Positions 11,633 to 21,433 of a DNA stretch of 64,000 nt are shown here, piece by piece. Where the stretch lies: the NCBI RefSeq assembly GCF_020520425.1, contig NC_079490.1:38386723-38450722 (forward strand), given 5' to 3'. The notes beneath the pieces are model-generated. The model was not told the origin of the DNA. It did not search any database and worked only from the letters and a program-made list of their open reading frames with translations. Source of the stretch: Spinacia oleracea. Taxonomy: Eukaryota; Streptophyta; Magnoliopsida; Caryophyllales; Amaranthaceae. The position numbers and the translations under genes were made by a program. The first letter of the stretch is position 1. Each line of letters begins with the position of its first letter.

Positions 11633-14600
11633 CTATTTCTCTTTTTCAACATAAAATCCTTCATCATGATCTCGGCGTGTATAACTCATGTCAACATCGT
11701 CAATCATTTGAGGGATATGCCAGGAGGAAGGTGGAATCTCATTAAACTGCTCATCATACTCTTCTTCATCATCTACATCCTCAACGCCAAGTATTCTTCT
11801 TTTGCCTTCCAGAACAACTGACCAACTACGATCGGCAGGGTCAACCATGTAAAAGATTTGTTTTGCCTGTGATGCTAATATGAAAGGATCTGCAAGATGC
11901 CCAACTCGACTAAAGTTTACAAGTGTCAGGTACCCATGTTCATCCTTTTTGACACCGCGACTAATATCAACCCACTTGCACCGGAATAGAGGAATCTTAA
12001 AATACTTATATTCCAACTCTAATATTTCTTCAATGACTCCATAGTAAGAGTTCGTCTTATCTACAAGTGTTCTATCTTTTACACTAGCATACTCTGAAGA
12101 CAAACATATTGCCGTAACACCACTATTTTGCATCGTCGTTTTGTCATCTTGTCGCTTCGTGTAAAAAGAATAGCCATTGATGTCGTACCCCTCATAAGAT
12201 ATGACTTGACATTTAGGACCATATGCCAACCATCTCACCATGTCAGATACCTCATTAGGCGTGTCGGAAAATTGATCCATCACTCGACGCTTGAACCATG
12301 TGAGGAATGAACGATTATGCTCTTTTATCAGTTGAGGACCATTTTTTGAAGGATATTGCTCTCTAAGAAAGTTCATGTGCTCAGCCACGTATGGATGGAC
12401 TTCACTAAGACTTTGCACCACAAACAGCTCAACCTTACACATCATTTCAGAACTGATTGATATCCTTTTCTTGCCAATTGTACCTTGACCCCCAAGTCTC
12501 CCATCATGTCTAGACTTTGGTACTCCGACTTCTTTCAAACGTGCCATATATTGAGAAACCCATGCAGCAACTTCCTCCGCGACGGTTCGTTGGACAATAC
12601 TAGCTTCAGGTTTGGCCGGATTCATCACTCTATTTTTCAAGGTACCCATTTCCCGTTCAAAGGGATACATGTACCTCATACAAACTGGCCCACAAAGCTT
12701 AATTTCACGAACAAGATGAATAATCAAATGAGGCATCATGTCAAAGAATGATGGCGGAAAATACTTTTCAAACCGACACATGGTCTCAAGTACATCAGCC
12801 TGCAAATCATCCAGTATTGTTGGATTGATCACCTTGCTACAAATTGTGTTGAAAAAGAAACACAATCTTGTAATGGTATACCTCACTTGTGGCGGCAATA
12901 TCCCTCGAATTGCAACCGGCAGCAATTGTTGCATCAACACGTGACAATCATGAGATTTCATTCCAACTAATTTCAAGTCAGACATGGACACAAGTCTACG
13001 AAAATTTGAAGAGTAACCGGCAGGGACCTTTAAGCCATGCAAAGACTCACAAAAGCTAACTTTCTCCTTTTTAGACAAGGTGAAACAAGCTGGGGGAAGG
13101 TACCAGCGTTTTCCCCTTTCTTGAGGTGCCAACTCGGAGCGACCCATAGCAGCCATATCTTGTCTAACTTTAGGCCCATCCTTCGTTTTCCCTTGCATAT
13201 TCAACAATGTCCCAACAATGGCATCACAAACATTTTTCTCAATATGCATTACATCCAAACAATGCCTAACTTCCAAATCTCTCCAATATGGGAGATCCCA
13301 AAAGATAGACCTCTTCTTGTAACCACCACTTGGCTGACCTTTATAAGGCTTACCAAACTCTGTCTCAATGTCTTTAACCCGTTCATAAACCTCACACGCA
13401 CATAAGGGGGCAGGAGCTTCTCTCATCTCCAATTCTCCATTAAAAGCTTCCTTCTCTTTTCGAAATGGATGATCTTCAGGAAGATACATCCGGTAATCCA
13501 TGTACACATCTTTCCCACAAAATTTTAGGCGCCTCGAGACCAAATCATCATGACAAACTGGACATGCCTTCTTTCCCTTTACAGAATACCCTGACAAATT
13601 TCCATAAGCCGGGAAATCATTTATCGTACAAAAAATCATGGCACGTAAAGTGAAATTGGTTTTGGTGTATGCATCAAACATCAACACCCCTTCATCCCAC
13701 AACAATTTCAAATCTTCAATGAGTGGCTCTAGATACACATCTATGTCATTTCCGGGTTGTTTAGGCCCAGAGATTAAGAGCGACAACATGATGTATCTAC
13801 GCTTCATGCATAACCAAGGAGGCAAATTGTATATGGTGAGAAGAACCGGCCAAGTGCTATATTGGGTACTAAGTGTCCCAAATGGGTTCATTCCATCCGT
13901 GCAAAGACCAAGCCTGAGATTCCGAACTTCTTCCCTAAAGACCTTGTACTTTCGATCAATGTTCCTCCATTGTGGAGAATCAGCAGGATGCCTCATTAAC
14001 CCATCTTTCTTCCTCCCCTCGGCATGCCACCTCAAGAGTTTTGCAGTTTTCTCTTCTGAGAAAAGGCGCTTAAATCTTGGTATAATTGGAAGATACCAAA
14101 GCACCTTAGCCGGAGAAGGTTTCTTCTTAGTTGATGTTGCATCATTCTCCACGATCTTGTAACGGGACAATCCGCATCTTGGACACTCATGCAGATTTGC
14201 ATACTGCTTTCGATACAACACGCAATCATTTGGACACGCGTGTATCTTCTCATAATCCATACCCAAAGGACACATAAGCTTCTGGGCCTCATAGTTAGAC
14301 CTTGGAAGTTTGTTTCCTTCAGGAAGATTACCAGACGTGGCCTCCAAAAACTGTGAAAAACTCTTGTTGGTCCAACCGTTTTCCACCTTTAAGTTGAAAT
14401 ATTCGATGACGGCACCAAGTACAGTTTGTGTAGAACCAGGATATAATGGTGTTGCGGAAGCTTTGATTATACTATCATACATATGGGGACGCTCAACGAA
14501 ATGATGGTCTTCCACATCATGCATCATATCATCTATCATATCTTTCTCCTCTTCTTCCTCACTTTCAACACCAATATCATCCTCAATTTCATTATCATCA

Positions 14601-14902
14601 CCATTATCACAATGATTATGCTGACTCGAGCTCGGCATACTAGAACTTGCCCCATGATCTATGCTCTCACCATGCCATGTCCACGTCGTGTAGTTACCCT
14701 TAAAACCGCGACGAACTATGTGATCAACAATATCATCAATATCCCGATACCCCCTTGAATTATTGCAATCACAACAAGGACACAGAATTAAACTTGATTC
14801 ATGTTCTGATTGATGTTTCAAGGCAACCTTAATGAACTCTTGAATCCCTTGTAAGAACCTTGTAGAAAATCGTTTACTACCATACATCCAACTCCGATCC
14901 AT
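11633..14902 (-). CDS. TNP2-type CACTA transposase, intact single exon
   Basis: 1089 residues from ATG 14902 (MDRSWMYG), with no stop or frameshift. Order: transposase-associated N-terminal domain (about 1-85: CPCCDC cysteines, then VRRGFKGNYTTWTWHGE); acidic linker; zinc-like cysteines (CPNDC, CPRCG); Transposase_21/tnp2 core (about 290-560) with LCTDGMNPFG, GNDIDVYLEPLIEDLKLLW and KKACPVCHDD; DUF4218-type segment (about 680-800: LMQQLLPVAIRG, YMYPFEREMG); DUF4216-type segment near the C-terminus (CKWVDISRG, SQAKQIFYMVD). TNP2 proteins bind and cut CACTA termini in the nucleus; conserved acidic residues in the core are the presumed catalytic ones. Length fits the family. An upstream TTG-led extension was rejected. 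An acidic tail follows DUF4216. Being unbroken, it could still be functional; expression is unknown. Confidence 0.93.
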   Translation of the reverse strand: MDRSWMYGSKRFSTRFLQGIQEFIKVALKHQSEHESSLILCPCCDCNNSRGYRDIDDIVDHIVRRGFKGNYTTWTWHGESIDHGASSSMPSSSQHNHCDNGDDNEIEDDIGVESEEEEEKDMIDDMMHDVEDHHFVERPHMYDSIIKASATPLYPGSTQTVLGAVIEYFNLKVENGWTNKSFSQFLEATSGNLPEGNKLPRSNYEAQKLMCPLGMDYEKIHACPNDCVLYRKQYANLHECPRCGLSRYKIVENDATSTKKKPSPAKVLWYLPIIPRFKRLFSEEKTAKLLRWHAEGRKKDGLMRHPADSPQWRNIDRKYKVFREEVRNLRLGLCTDGMNPFGTLSTQYSTWPVLLTIYNLPPWLCMKRRYIMLSLLISGPKQPGNDIDVYLEPLIEDLKLLWDEGVLMFDAYTKTNFTLRAMIFCTINDFPAYGNLSGYSVKGKKACPVCHDDLVSRRLKFCGKDVYMDYRMYLPEDHPFRKEKEAFNGELEMREAPAPLCACEVYERVKDIETEFGKPYKGQPSGGYKKRSIFWDLPYWRDLEVRHCLDVMHIEKNVCDAIVGTLLNMQGKTKDGPKVRQDMAAMGRSELAPQERGKRWYLPPACFTLSKKEKVSFCESLHGLKVPAGYSSNFRRLVSMSDLKLVGMKSHDCHVLMQQLLPVAIRGILPPQVRYTITRLCFFFNTICSKVINPTILDDLQADVLETMCRFEKYFPPSFFDMMPHLIIHLVREIKLCGPVCMRYMYPFEREMGTLKNRVMNPAKPEASIVQRTVAEEVAAWVSQYMARLKEVGVPKSRHDGRLGGQGTIGKKRISISSEMMCKVELFVVQSLSEVHPYVAEHMNFLREQYPSKNGPQLIKEHNRSFLTWFKRRVMDQFSDTPNEVSDMVRWLAYGPKCQVISYEGYDINGYSFYTKRQDDKTTMQNSGVTAICLSSEYASVKDRTLVDKTNSYYGVIEEILELEYKYFKIPLFRCKWVDISRGVKKDEHGYLTLVNFSRVGHLADPFILASQAKQIFYMVDPADRSWSVVLEGKRRILGVEDVDDEEEYDEQFNEIPPSSWHIPQMIDDVDMSYTRRDHDEGFYVEKEK

Positions 14903-15785
14903 TTTCAACCACTAGACCAAATTTTGTCAAAGGTTAGAATATAAACTAGGCTATTCATATCATTATAAATCCAAAATTTTGTAGCAAACCCAAAACATGA
15001 TTTCATATATCACCTAAATTCATTTCATACCCAAAACTTCATTTCATAACTTTTAATTCAACAAAACCTAACAACTAAAATTCAACAAAACCTAAATCCT
15101 AAAATGTACCCAATTAAAATTCAACTAAAATTCAACAAAACCTACAACTAAAATTCAACAAAACCTAAATCCTAAAATGTACCCAATTAAAATTCAACTA
15201 AAATTCAACAAAACCTACAACTAAAATTCAACAAAACCTAAATCCTAAAATGTACCCAATTAAAATTCAACAAATAATATCAACCATTAAAATTCAATTA
15301 TAATGCATAATTAAAATTCAATTATAATGTCCACAATTAAAATTAAAATGCACAATTAAAATTCAATAAATATCAAAATTAAAATTCAATACCTAAGAGA
15401 GGAGAGACTACAATGAACAAGGGCGGCTGAGTGGGCGGCGGCGTGAAGGAGTGAGTGGGCGGCGGCGTGAAGGAGTGAGTGGGCGGCAGCGTGGACGACT
15501 TCCTTGGCCGTGGGCGGCGGCTCTAAAAAGGGAGTACAGCAAGAAGGAGTGAAGCAGTGAAGTGCAGCGCAGTGAAGGGGCAGCGCAGTGAAGAAACGGC
15601 GGAAGGCACGGAAGGCGGCAGTGAAGCAACGACGGCAGGGTGAAGCCGCCGGTGAGACTCTAGCAGTGTTGGTGTTTGGTTTCGTTTGGGAGTGAAGCAG
15701 TGTTGGTTGTTTGTCGAGCAAAACCTAAGTCAGAATGAAGCTTGAAAGCAATTAAGCGTGAGCGCGAATTCAAAAAAAAAAATCA
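14903..15785. repeat. Upstream region of the transposase gene with tandem repeats
   Basis: Between the TNP2 start and the right subterminal repeats. At 15060-15290 a 73-bp unit (AAAATGTACCCAATTAAAAT) is present about three times. At 15411-15490 a GC-rich 26-bp unit (GTGGGCGGCGGCGTGAAGGA) repeats about three times. The GC-rich part (15400-15650) probably belongs to the promoter or leader of the minus-strand transposase. The alanine/histidine/leucine-rich frames there are not credible proteins. Confidence 0.6.
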
Positions 15786-16074
15786 AAACACATTTGCGTC
15801 GCAGCTTTATTAAACTGCGACGCAAATGACTCTAGGATGCCCCCCAGAGTCATTTGCGTCGCAGATTAGTAAATCTGCGACGCACTTGATTGAGTTAATT
15901 GCGTCGCAGTTTTACTAATCTGCGACGCAAATGACTCTGGGGGGCATCCTAGAGTCATTTGCGTCGCAGTTTAATAAAGCTGCGACGCAAATGACTAAAT
16001 TTTATGCTAAAATTTGTCATTTGCGTCACATGTTCAGAATGGCGTGGCAAATGCGGGGATGCAAATAAGCCTTT
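15786..16074. repeat. Right subterminal repeats of the CACTA element, long hairpin
   Basis: Repeated ATTTGCGTCGCAG and CTGCGACGCAAATGAC units. The interval 15790-15998 is a nearly perfect inverted repeat of about 100 bp per arm centred near 15893, including the mirrored spacers CTCTAGGATGCCCCCCAGAG and its complement. It uses the same core (TTTGCGTCGCA) as the left end but with different spacers. Confidence 0.85.
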
Positions 16075-16089
16075 TTCCACTAGTGTCAC

Positions 16090-16490
16090 CCTATCACATT
16101 TTGGAAAATTTGGTAATATTAATCCAACCTTTAGCCGATGTTCTTTTATTAATCCCACATACGATATATTTTTTAATAATCTCACCTTTATTACCCAACA
16201 ATTTTTATTGGGCTTAAGTGACCGATAACCGGTGAAAAATTCAACGAAATGGTGATGAATTGATTATTATGACTGAATATATCGAGAGAGAGTACTACAA
16301 CATAGGGACATATTACCGCCTATAACATATTTATGACCTGTTAAGCCCAATAAAAGTAGATGAGTAGTAAAGATAGGATTATTAAAAAAATATGGCATAA
16401 ATAGGCTTAATAAAATAAAATCGGTCAAATGTTGGATTAATATTACCAAATTTTTCTCACATTTTTTACCAATATATAGAGGCTGCCCAA
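16090..16490. mobile_element. Fold-back (long-TIR) element, probably split by the CACTA insertion
   Basis: The arm 16101-16228 (AAATTTGGTAATATTAATCC ... TTTTATTGGGCTTAA) is matched in reverse complement by 16320-16460. The outer right end reads GGCTGCCCAATT. A matching AATTGGGC lies at 3611-3618, beyond the CACTA element, so the CACTA may have landed in its left arm. The outer arms are too diverged to be sure. Confidence 0.45.
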
Positions 16491-16604
16491 TTAAACTAAT
16501 CAAAAAGGGATAAAAGTTCTTACATTAAGTTAAATTAATTAAAGTACAAGTAATTATATCTAGAAAGAAAAGGGACACGTTATCAAATCACCTAAACCAC
16601 TTAA

Positions 16605-16663
16605 AGTCAAACAAAGCGAAATTTCAACGTACCCAATTGTTGACTTTTTATTCTCCTATATAA
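16605..16663 (+). promoter_or_regulatory. Probable core promoter of the NHL gene: W-boxes and TATA box
   Basis: TATATAA at 16657-16663 lies 66-72 bp before the chosen ATG (16729), which leaves a leader of a few tens of bases. Two W-box cores lie just upstream: TTGAC at 16640-16644 on this strand and AGTCAA (TTGACT on the other strand) at 16605-16610. W-boxes bind WRKY factors; regulation of this gene by them is inferred. Confidence 0.5.
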
Positions 16664-16728
16664 TCCTTTATAAAGTGACAAACAATAACATAGAAAACAT
16701 CAAAGTTTTAAACCACCGTCCAAAAAAC

Positions 16729-17499
16729 ATGTCTTCCGATCATCAAAGAATCCACCCGGCTCCAGATATGGAAGCCCCACCACCGGCTTCCGCACCGTTG
16801 ATGCCACCCAACACTCTCAAATCCGATAGCAACGGCCGTGATCACTACCCTCCTCCGCCAACTCGTGCCGCCTACCCGATACCACCCCCACCTTACAAAC
16901 GTAGGAAACGAAGTTGTTGCTGCCGTGCACTTTGTTGTATTTTATGTACACTCCTTATCCTCATTGTCGCCATAGGTGCTACCATCGGTATACTATTCCT
17001 TGCCTTCCGCCCAAAAATCCCAAATTATTCAATTGATCACCTTTTAGTCACACAATTCTCCCCTAACTCTAACAACTCTATCTCCGCCACCTTCGCCGTA
17101 AACATCACCGCAGACAACCCTAACAAACGCATAGGCATATACTACCTAGGTGGGTCTAGTCTTAGTGCTTGGTACAGAGACACCCGACTTTGTCAAGGCT
17201 CTTTGCCAAGGTTTTACCAGGGACACCGTAACACCACCGTTATCGATGTCTCGTTGACCGGAACCGTTAATGATGCTTCGGGTTTTTCGACTACTTTACA
17301 GCAACAACAAAGAGAGACAGGAAATATACCCTTGGTATTAAGGGCTAGGGTTCCTGTAAGGATTAGGTTGGGGAAGTTGAAGTTGATGAAGATGAGGTTT
17401 AGGGTTACGTGTGAGTTAAGTATTGATAACTTGGCAAGTAACAGTGAAATTCGGATTGGGAGTAGCAGCTGCAAGTTTAGACTCAGACGCATTTTTTGA
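16729..17499 (+). CDS. NDR1/HIN1-like (NHL) membrane protein of the LEA-2 superfamily
   Basis: 256 residues, no intron. The N-terminus is proline-rich and cytosolic (PPPPTRAAYPIPPPPYKRRK), then a basic-cysteine patch (KRRKRSCCCRALCC) and one membrane span of about 23 hydrophobic residues (ILCTLLILIVAIGATIGILF, near 75-97). The remainder is the LEA-2/NHL domain, with the family signatures FRPKIPNYSIDHL, NITADNPNKRIGIYY and YQGHRNTTVIDVSLTG. NHL proteins sit at the plasma membrane and many take part in defence signalling. I chose ATG 16729 over a non-ATG start at 16675 because a TATA box ends at 16663. It resembles NHL6-type members, but I cannot assign an orthologue. Confidence 0.9.
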   Translation: MSSDHQRIHPAPDMEAPPPASAPLMPPNTLKSDSNGRDHYPPPPTRAAYPIPPPPYKRRKRSCCCRALCCILCTLLILIVAIGATIGILFLAFRPKIPNYSIDHLLVTQFSPNSNNSISATFAVNITADNPNKRIGIYYLGGSSLSAWYRDTRLCQGSLPRFYQGHRNTTVIDVSLTGTVNDASGFSTTLQQQQRETGNIPLVLRARVPVRIRLGKLKLMKMRFRVTCELSIDNLASNSEIRIGSSSCKFRLRRIF

Positions 17500-18194
17500 T
17501 TTCCCATTCTTTTCGATCTTTTCCATTCCTAGTTTCCTACTTTTATTTTTATTTTTTTGTACCTTATCGAGCATTATTTTTCGTAATTTTTTTTAAATAT
17601 TATTTTTCATATGTCGAATAAGGATTTGGATGATTATTTGTGGATGTTCCATGATGTAGATTATTAGTTATTGTACATTTTTCATCCACTTTTGATGGAT
17701 TTCCTATAAATAAGTATATACTATATACTATAAATTTTTTTAATTTTTTTTTTGTAAAATATTAATTTAACCAAAAATGCATTACAAATCTACAATAGAA
17801 TAAGGATGTTTATACGTACAATGAGAATCTTTTGATTTGAACTGTTTATTTTTAGTACTCCGTTATTCCCGGTTGGAATCGGAGAGGGAATTAAGAAAAC
17901 TTGAATCTTAATTTGTTTGGTTATATGTGTAATGATTGGGTGTAAAACTAATATATCTCTAATGGCTATACCAGGATATAGCCATCTATTGATGTACCCC
18001 CTCTCAAAGAAAATAAAAAAGTTATATAGGCATGTGCTTTCTTTAAAAAAAATTGCATATAAATTTTTCAAAAACCATAAATCTCTTTTTTTTTTTTTTT
18101 TTTATATCTCCTCAAAGTTTCTCTCTCCTCAATTTCTCTCTCCCCAAAAGTTTCTCTCTCCTCATTTTTACGTGATTTTTTTTCTCAAGTAACA
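17500..18194. other. 3' region of NHL gene and AT-rich spacer
   Basis: Probable 3'UTR and terminator, then AT-rich DNA. An imperfect hairpin (ATGGCTATACCAGGATATAG, 17961-17984) marks the start of the AT-rich block that ends with a related hairpin at 20565-20585. Pyrimidine-rich TTTCTCTCTCCTCA repeats at 18110-18165 look like a leader for the small gene that follows. Confidence 0.4.
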
Positions 18195-18872
18195 ATGTCA
18201 ATCGGAAAAGCCTCTTGCGTTTGCGCCGCCCTTATCATTCACGACAACGAAGTCGTTGTCACTAGCTGTAAACTTCTTTTCTCCTTTTTTTGCTGTTAAT
18301 TTCCTTATTTTTTTGTGATTTTTGATTGAATTTACATGTTGATTAGAAGTATGTCTTTGATAACTCAATAGATTTTTCCTTTTATGTTATACATTTGTGC
18401 GCACATCAATTTTTATGTGATTTAGAATTTTTTTGGTTGAATCTCCATATTCTCTCTCCATATTCTTGCAAAATTTCTTCAAAAATCGTATCTATAAATT
18501 TTTTATGTTCAGATCCAGATTTTTCAAAATGTTCATATTTATATATAATTATGTTCATTTTGTAAGATTCTGATGTTCATATCATTTTATTATGAAGATT
18601 ATATACATAATTGTTTATTAAGTTATGGAACTTTATAATGTTCATATTATGAGAATAAAATGTTCATTTTGTTGTGTATAATATTTTATTTTTCTTAAAA
18701 TTGATTTTGTTAATATGTAAATGATTTAAAATAAAATCTGGTTGATATCTCAATTTTCTTGCCTTTTTTTCCCAAAAAAGATCTAAAATGTTGTTTATTG
18801 TTTAGATCTATATTTTTTTCGAGGTTCATATGATCGAATGCACGATTATGTTCATTTTGTAATATTCAAATG

Positions 18873-18931
<59 letters not shown>

Positions 18932-20136
18932 TCCCTCTGTTCCACAATGATGTTCCAATTTCTTTTTTCACGTTTGCCAACGCATGTTTTGTATCGTATT
19001 TATCTATAGTTACATAATATAAAAAATTATAATTTTTTGATATTCTTAAAGTGTTCATCGAAACGAATTAAACAAGATCCCACATGAATATGTTTTTTCT
19101 TATATGTTGTAAATAATATAGAAGATTATCTTCTATTGTAAATAGTGTCAAAAACCTCAATTGGAACATCATTATGGAACGGAGGGAGTATATTCTTATT
19201 TATTAACATTAAAATTGTGTTTGTTGACTAAGTAATGCAACTTAATAATATTCATTTTTTGAGAATAAAATGTTCCATTATCAAAAAAAATTATGTTCAA
19301 ATTATTAAAAAGTAAGAGGTATGATGTTCATTTTCCGAGACTATGATGTTCACATGCATCTATTTATTATAAAGAATAAACTTATCATGATTAACTTGAT
19401 TAAGTTGTGGAACTTAAAAATGTTCATTTTCTGATAATAAAATGTTCATTTTCGGATAATAAAATGTTCATTTTCGGATAATAAAATGTCCATTTTCTGA
19501 TAATAAAATGTTCATTATCATAAAGTATTATGTTCAAATTATGAAAAAGCAAGAGGTATGATGTTCAATGTATAACTATTTAAGTTCATTTTTTTTATAA
19601 GTTATCTCTTTAATTTCAAAAACACATTTTTATATTGACTTTAGTAAATAATACATATATAAATTGTGTATATTTTTCCCTCAAAAAAAAATAAAAATAA
19701 ATTGTGTATATTCATTTTGAGGAAGTTTTATGTTCATTTCTAAAATGATTATGATGTTAATTGTGCTTGATTTATATGATAACAGTTCAACATGTTAAAA
19801 TTCATTTTGAGCATGTACATTTATAAGCTGTTGAATGTTCGATCAAGTATAAGCACATTTTATTTTATTTTATTTTAATTCACAATGATTATTCTTGTAT
19901 ATTATCATTTAAACATTTTGCATGCTCATCATTTTCAAATTAGTAAATGTTCATTTGTAAATTAGTTGTGATCATCATATCAAATTACTTACTTTTTTTC
20001 ATTTTCAGGCTACAACAATGAGGAAATTGAAACCATGAAGGTCAAATATTGTGTTCAAATCACACTTCATAGACACATTCAGGAGTATGAGAACTCAAGA
20101 CTACATCAAAAGCAAGATTCAAGATTGAAGATATAG
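18195..20136 (+). CDS. Candidate two-exon small gene, unknown function
   Basis: ATG at 18195 opens exon 1 (18195-18267), ending at a GTAAAC donor. An acceptor TTCATTTTCAG ends at 20008 and exon 2 runs 20009-20136. The joined frame is 66 residues, beginning MSIGKASCVCAALIIHDNEV and ending KQDSRLKI. Phase is kept across the join. A pyrimidine-rich leader precedes the ATG. The 1.74-kb intron is AT-rich, full of ATGTTCATTTT motifs, and holds a MITE. I do not recognise the protein. It may be a gene remnant or part of the hairpin-bounded repeat (17960-20585), not a host gene. Confidence 0.3.
18873..18930. repeat. (TA)n microsatellite
   Basis: About 58 bp of uninterrupted TA dinucleotides abutting the left end of a Stowaway MITE, whose TA target site lies at the array edge. 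Confidence 0.95.
18931..19189. mobile_element. Stowaway MITE
   Basis: CTCCCTCTGTTCCACAATGA at the left matches, inverted, CATTATGGAACGGAGGGAG at the right. TA flanks are at 18929-18930 and 19190-19191. The motif TGTTCCAATT recurs as AATTGGAACA. Length is 259 bp, inserted in the intron of the candidate small gene. Confidence 0.85.
19410..19520. repeat. 22-bp minisatellite (ATGTTCATTTTCGGATAATA)
   Basis: About five tandem copies of AAAATGTTCATTTTCGGATA. Looser copies of ATGTTCATTT are scattered over 18530-20520, suggesting the whole AT-rich block expanded from this motif. Confidence 0.85.
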
Positions 20137-20589
20137 AAAAATAAGAGGATGATTTGTACCAGCACCTTGTAATTCAACTACAATTTTACATAGGCAATGG
20201 CTAAAATGTTCATTTTTTGGTAAAATATGTTGTTTGACATGATTTCATTGCACCTTATATGTAAATATAACGCTCAATGTAATAACATAGTAATACATTA
20301 ACTATGTTCATTTGAAAATTAGTAAATACTCATTTCACAATCAGTAATATTCATTCTAAATTGGTTGAACAAATGAGGATTTCCAAATAATTAGATAAAT
20401 GTTCATATTTGAAAGAGTAAATAAATGTTCATTTCTAAAATAGTCAATGTTCATTTCCAAAATAGTAAATGTTCATTTCCAAATAAATAAATAAATGTTC
20501 ATTTTTATACCAGTATATTAATTTTCATTTTAAACAACACGTCGTTTTGGATGGGGTACAGCCAGCTCTGGCTGTACGGGTACATCCAA

Positions 20590-20937
20590 AAATTTACGAA
20601 AACTAATGAGTGTGTGTAAGATATTGGAATAAGTGAATGAGAGAGAAAATAATAAAGAAATAAGGTAAAGAGAGAGGAGTGGTAAGGATGGTTGATAAAA
20701 GAGGTGAGATGTGAGTGTATGGGAAAGGTAAATGAATTAAATAATAGGGATTGAGAAATTTAGGTTGTATTGTTGGAATTTGGTAGAATTTTTAGGTATT
20801 TTGATAAATAGAAGAGGGTATAAGGGTATTTTGGGAAAAAAGTATGTCAAAAAATAGTATAGATTCCAACTGGGAAAAACACTTAGGAACACCCAAAATA
20901 GAAACGGGAAGAACACTTAGGAACTGAGGGAGTATTA
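20590..20937. mobile_element. Partial MITE-like repeat ending in TGAGGGAGTA
   Basis: The right end AACACTTAGGAACTGAGGGA at 20912-20931 has the form of a Stowaway-type terminus, with a second copy of AACACTTAGGAAC inside it at 20877-20889. The interior is rich in GAGAGAG/GTGAGTG, as in these MITEs. I could not find the matching left end, so the element is truncated or its left end has diverged. Confidence 0.4.
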
Positions 20938-21433
20938 AACTAGTGTTTGGTGCCCGGGCAATGCCCCGGGTTACTACTTTGAATATCATATATGTGGTAT
21001 GCATTATGTAAAAAGTTTGGTGTATATTATGCGTTTGGATGTTTCAAGTTATATATATATATTTATGTGCAATAAATATTATTGTAGGCATTAAAAATGT
21101 GGTAAATGCCACGTCATCAGTTTTGGTCCCGCAAAAGTCAAATGTTGACTTCTATTATTTAAATGTCAGATAAATTGTTTGATTTGGGTTATAAATCTAA
21201 TAGGCCCATTTTAATCAAATGACGTTCATTTAATAGAAGTGGGTTATTTAAATGGGTTTAAGTACAGAGGCCCATTTATTTATAAAAAGGGAAAACCCTA
21301 AACCTAGGAAAAGGATATAAAAAGCTTTCTCCAAGTCATTTGCCTGACACTGACGTAGTATACAAAACCTACTACTCTCCAGAAAACCCTAAGACTGCTT
21401 CCTAGCACACAAGTAGACATCAAATCCCGGTGG

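Larger units (their letters stand above)
3660..16085 (-). mobile_element. Large CACTA (En/Spm) transposon, about 12.4 kb
   Basis: The right end CCTTTTTCCACTAGTG (to 16085) is the reverse complement of the usual CACTAGTGGAAAAAGG terminus. The left end reads CCTAGTGGAAAAAGG at 3661, with the first bases mutated. Both ends carry subterminal repeats built on TTTGCGTCGCA. Inside, both on the minus strand, are a TNP2-type transposase (11633-14902) and a TNPA/Ptta-like gene fused to Ulp1 (4398-9445). The flanking 3-bp sites (ACT and TCA) do not match, so either the left end has decayed or the duplication has mutated. Two 160-bp satellite arrays and a palindrome block are internal. Confidence 0.9.

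Noticed and set aside
12128..14758. Several plus-strand frames over the transposase
   Set aside because: Antisense shadows of the TNP2 gene.
15386..15721. Histidine/alanine/leucine-rich frame upstream of the transposase
   Set aside because: Produced by 26-bp GC-rich repeats; more likely promoter or leader.
18852..19058. Frame containing an Ile-Tyr run
   Set aside because: Translation of the (TA)n microsatellite.
20938..20975. GC-rich palindrome GCCCGGGCAATGCCCCGGG as a possible Helitron end or terminator
   Set aside because: No Helitron CTRR end or matching 5' TC start found; left unassigned.
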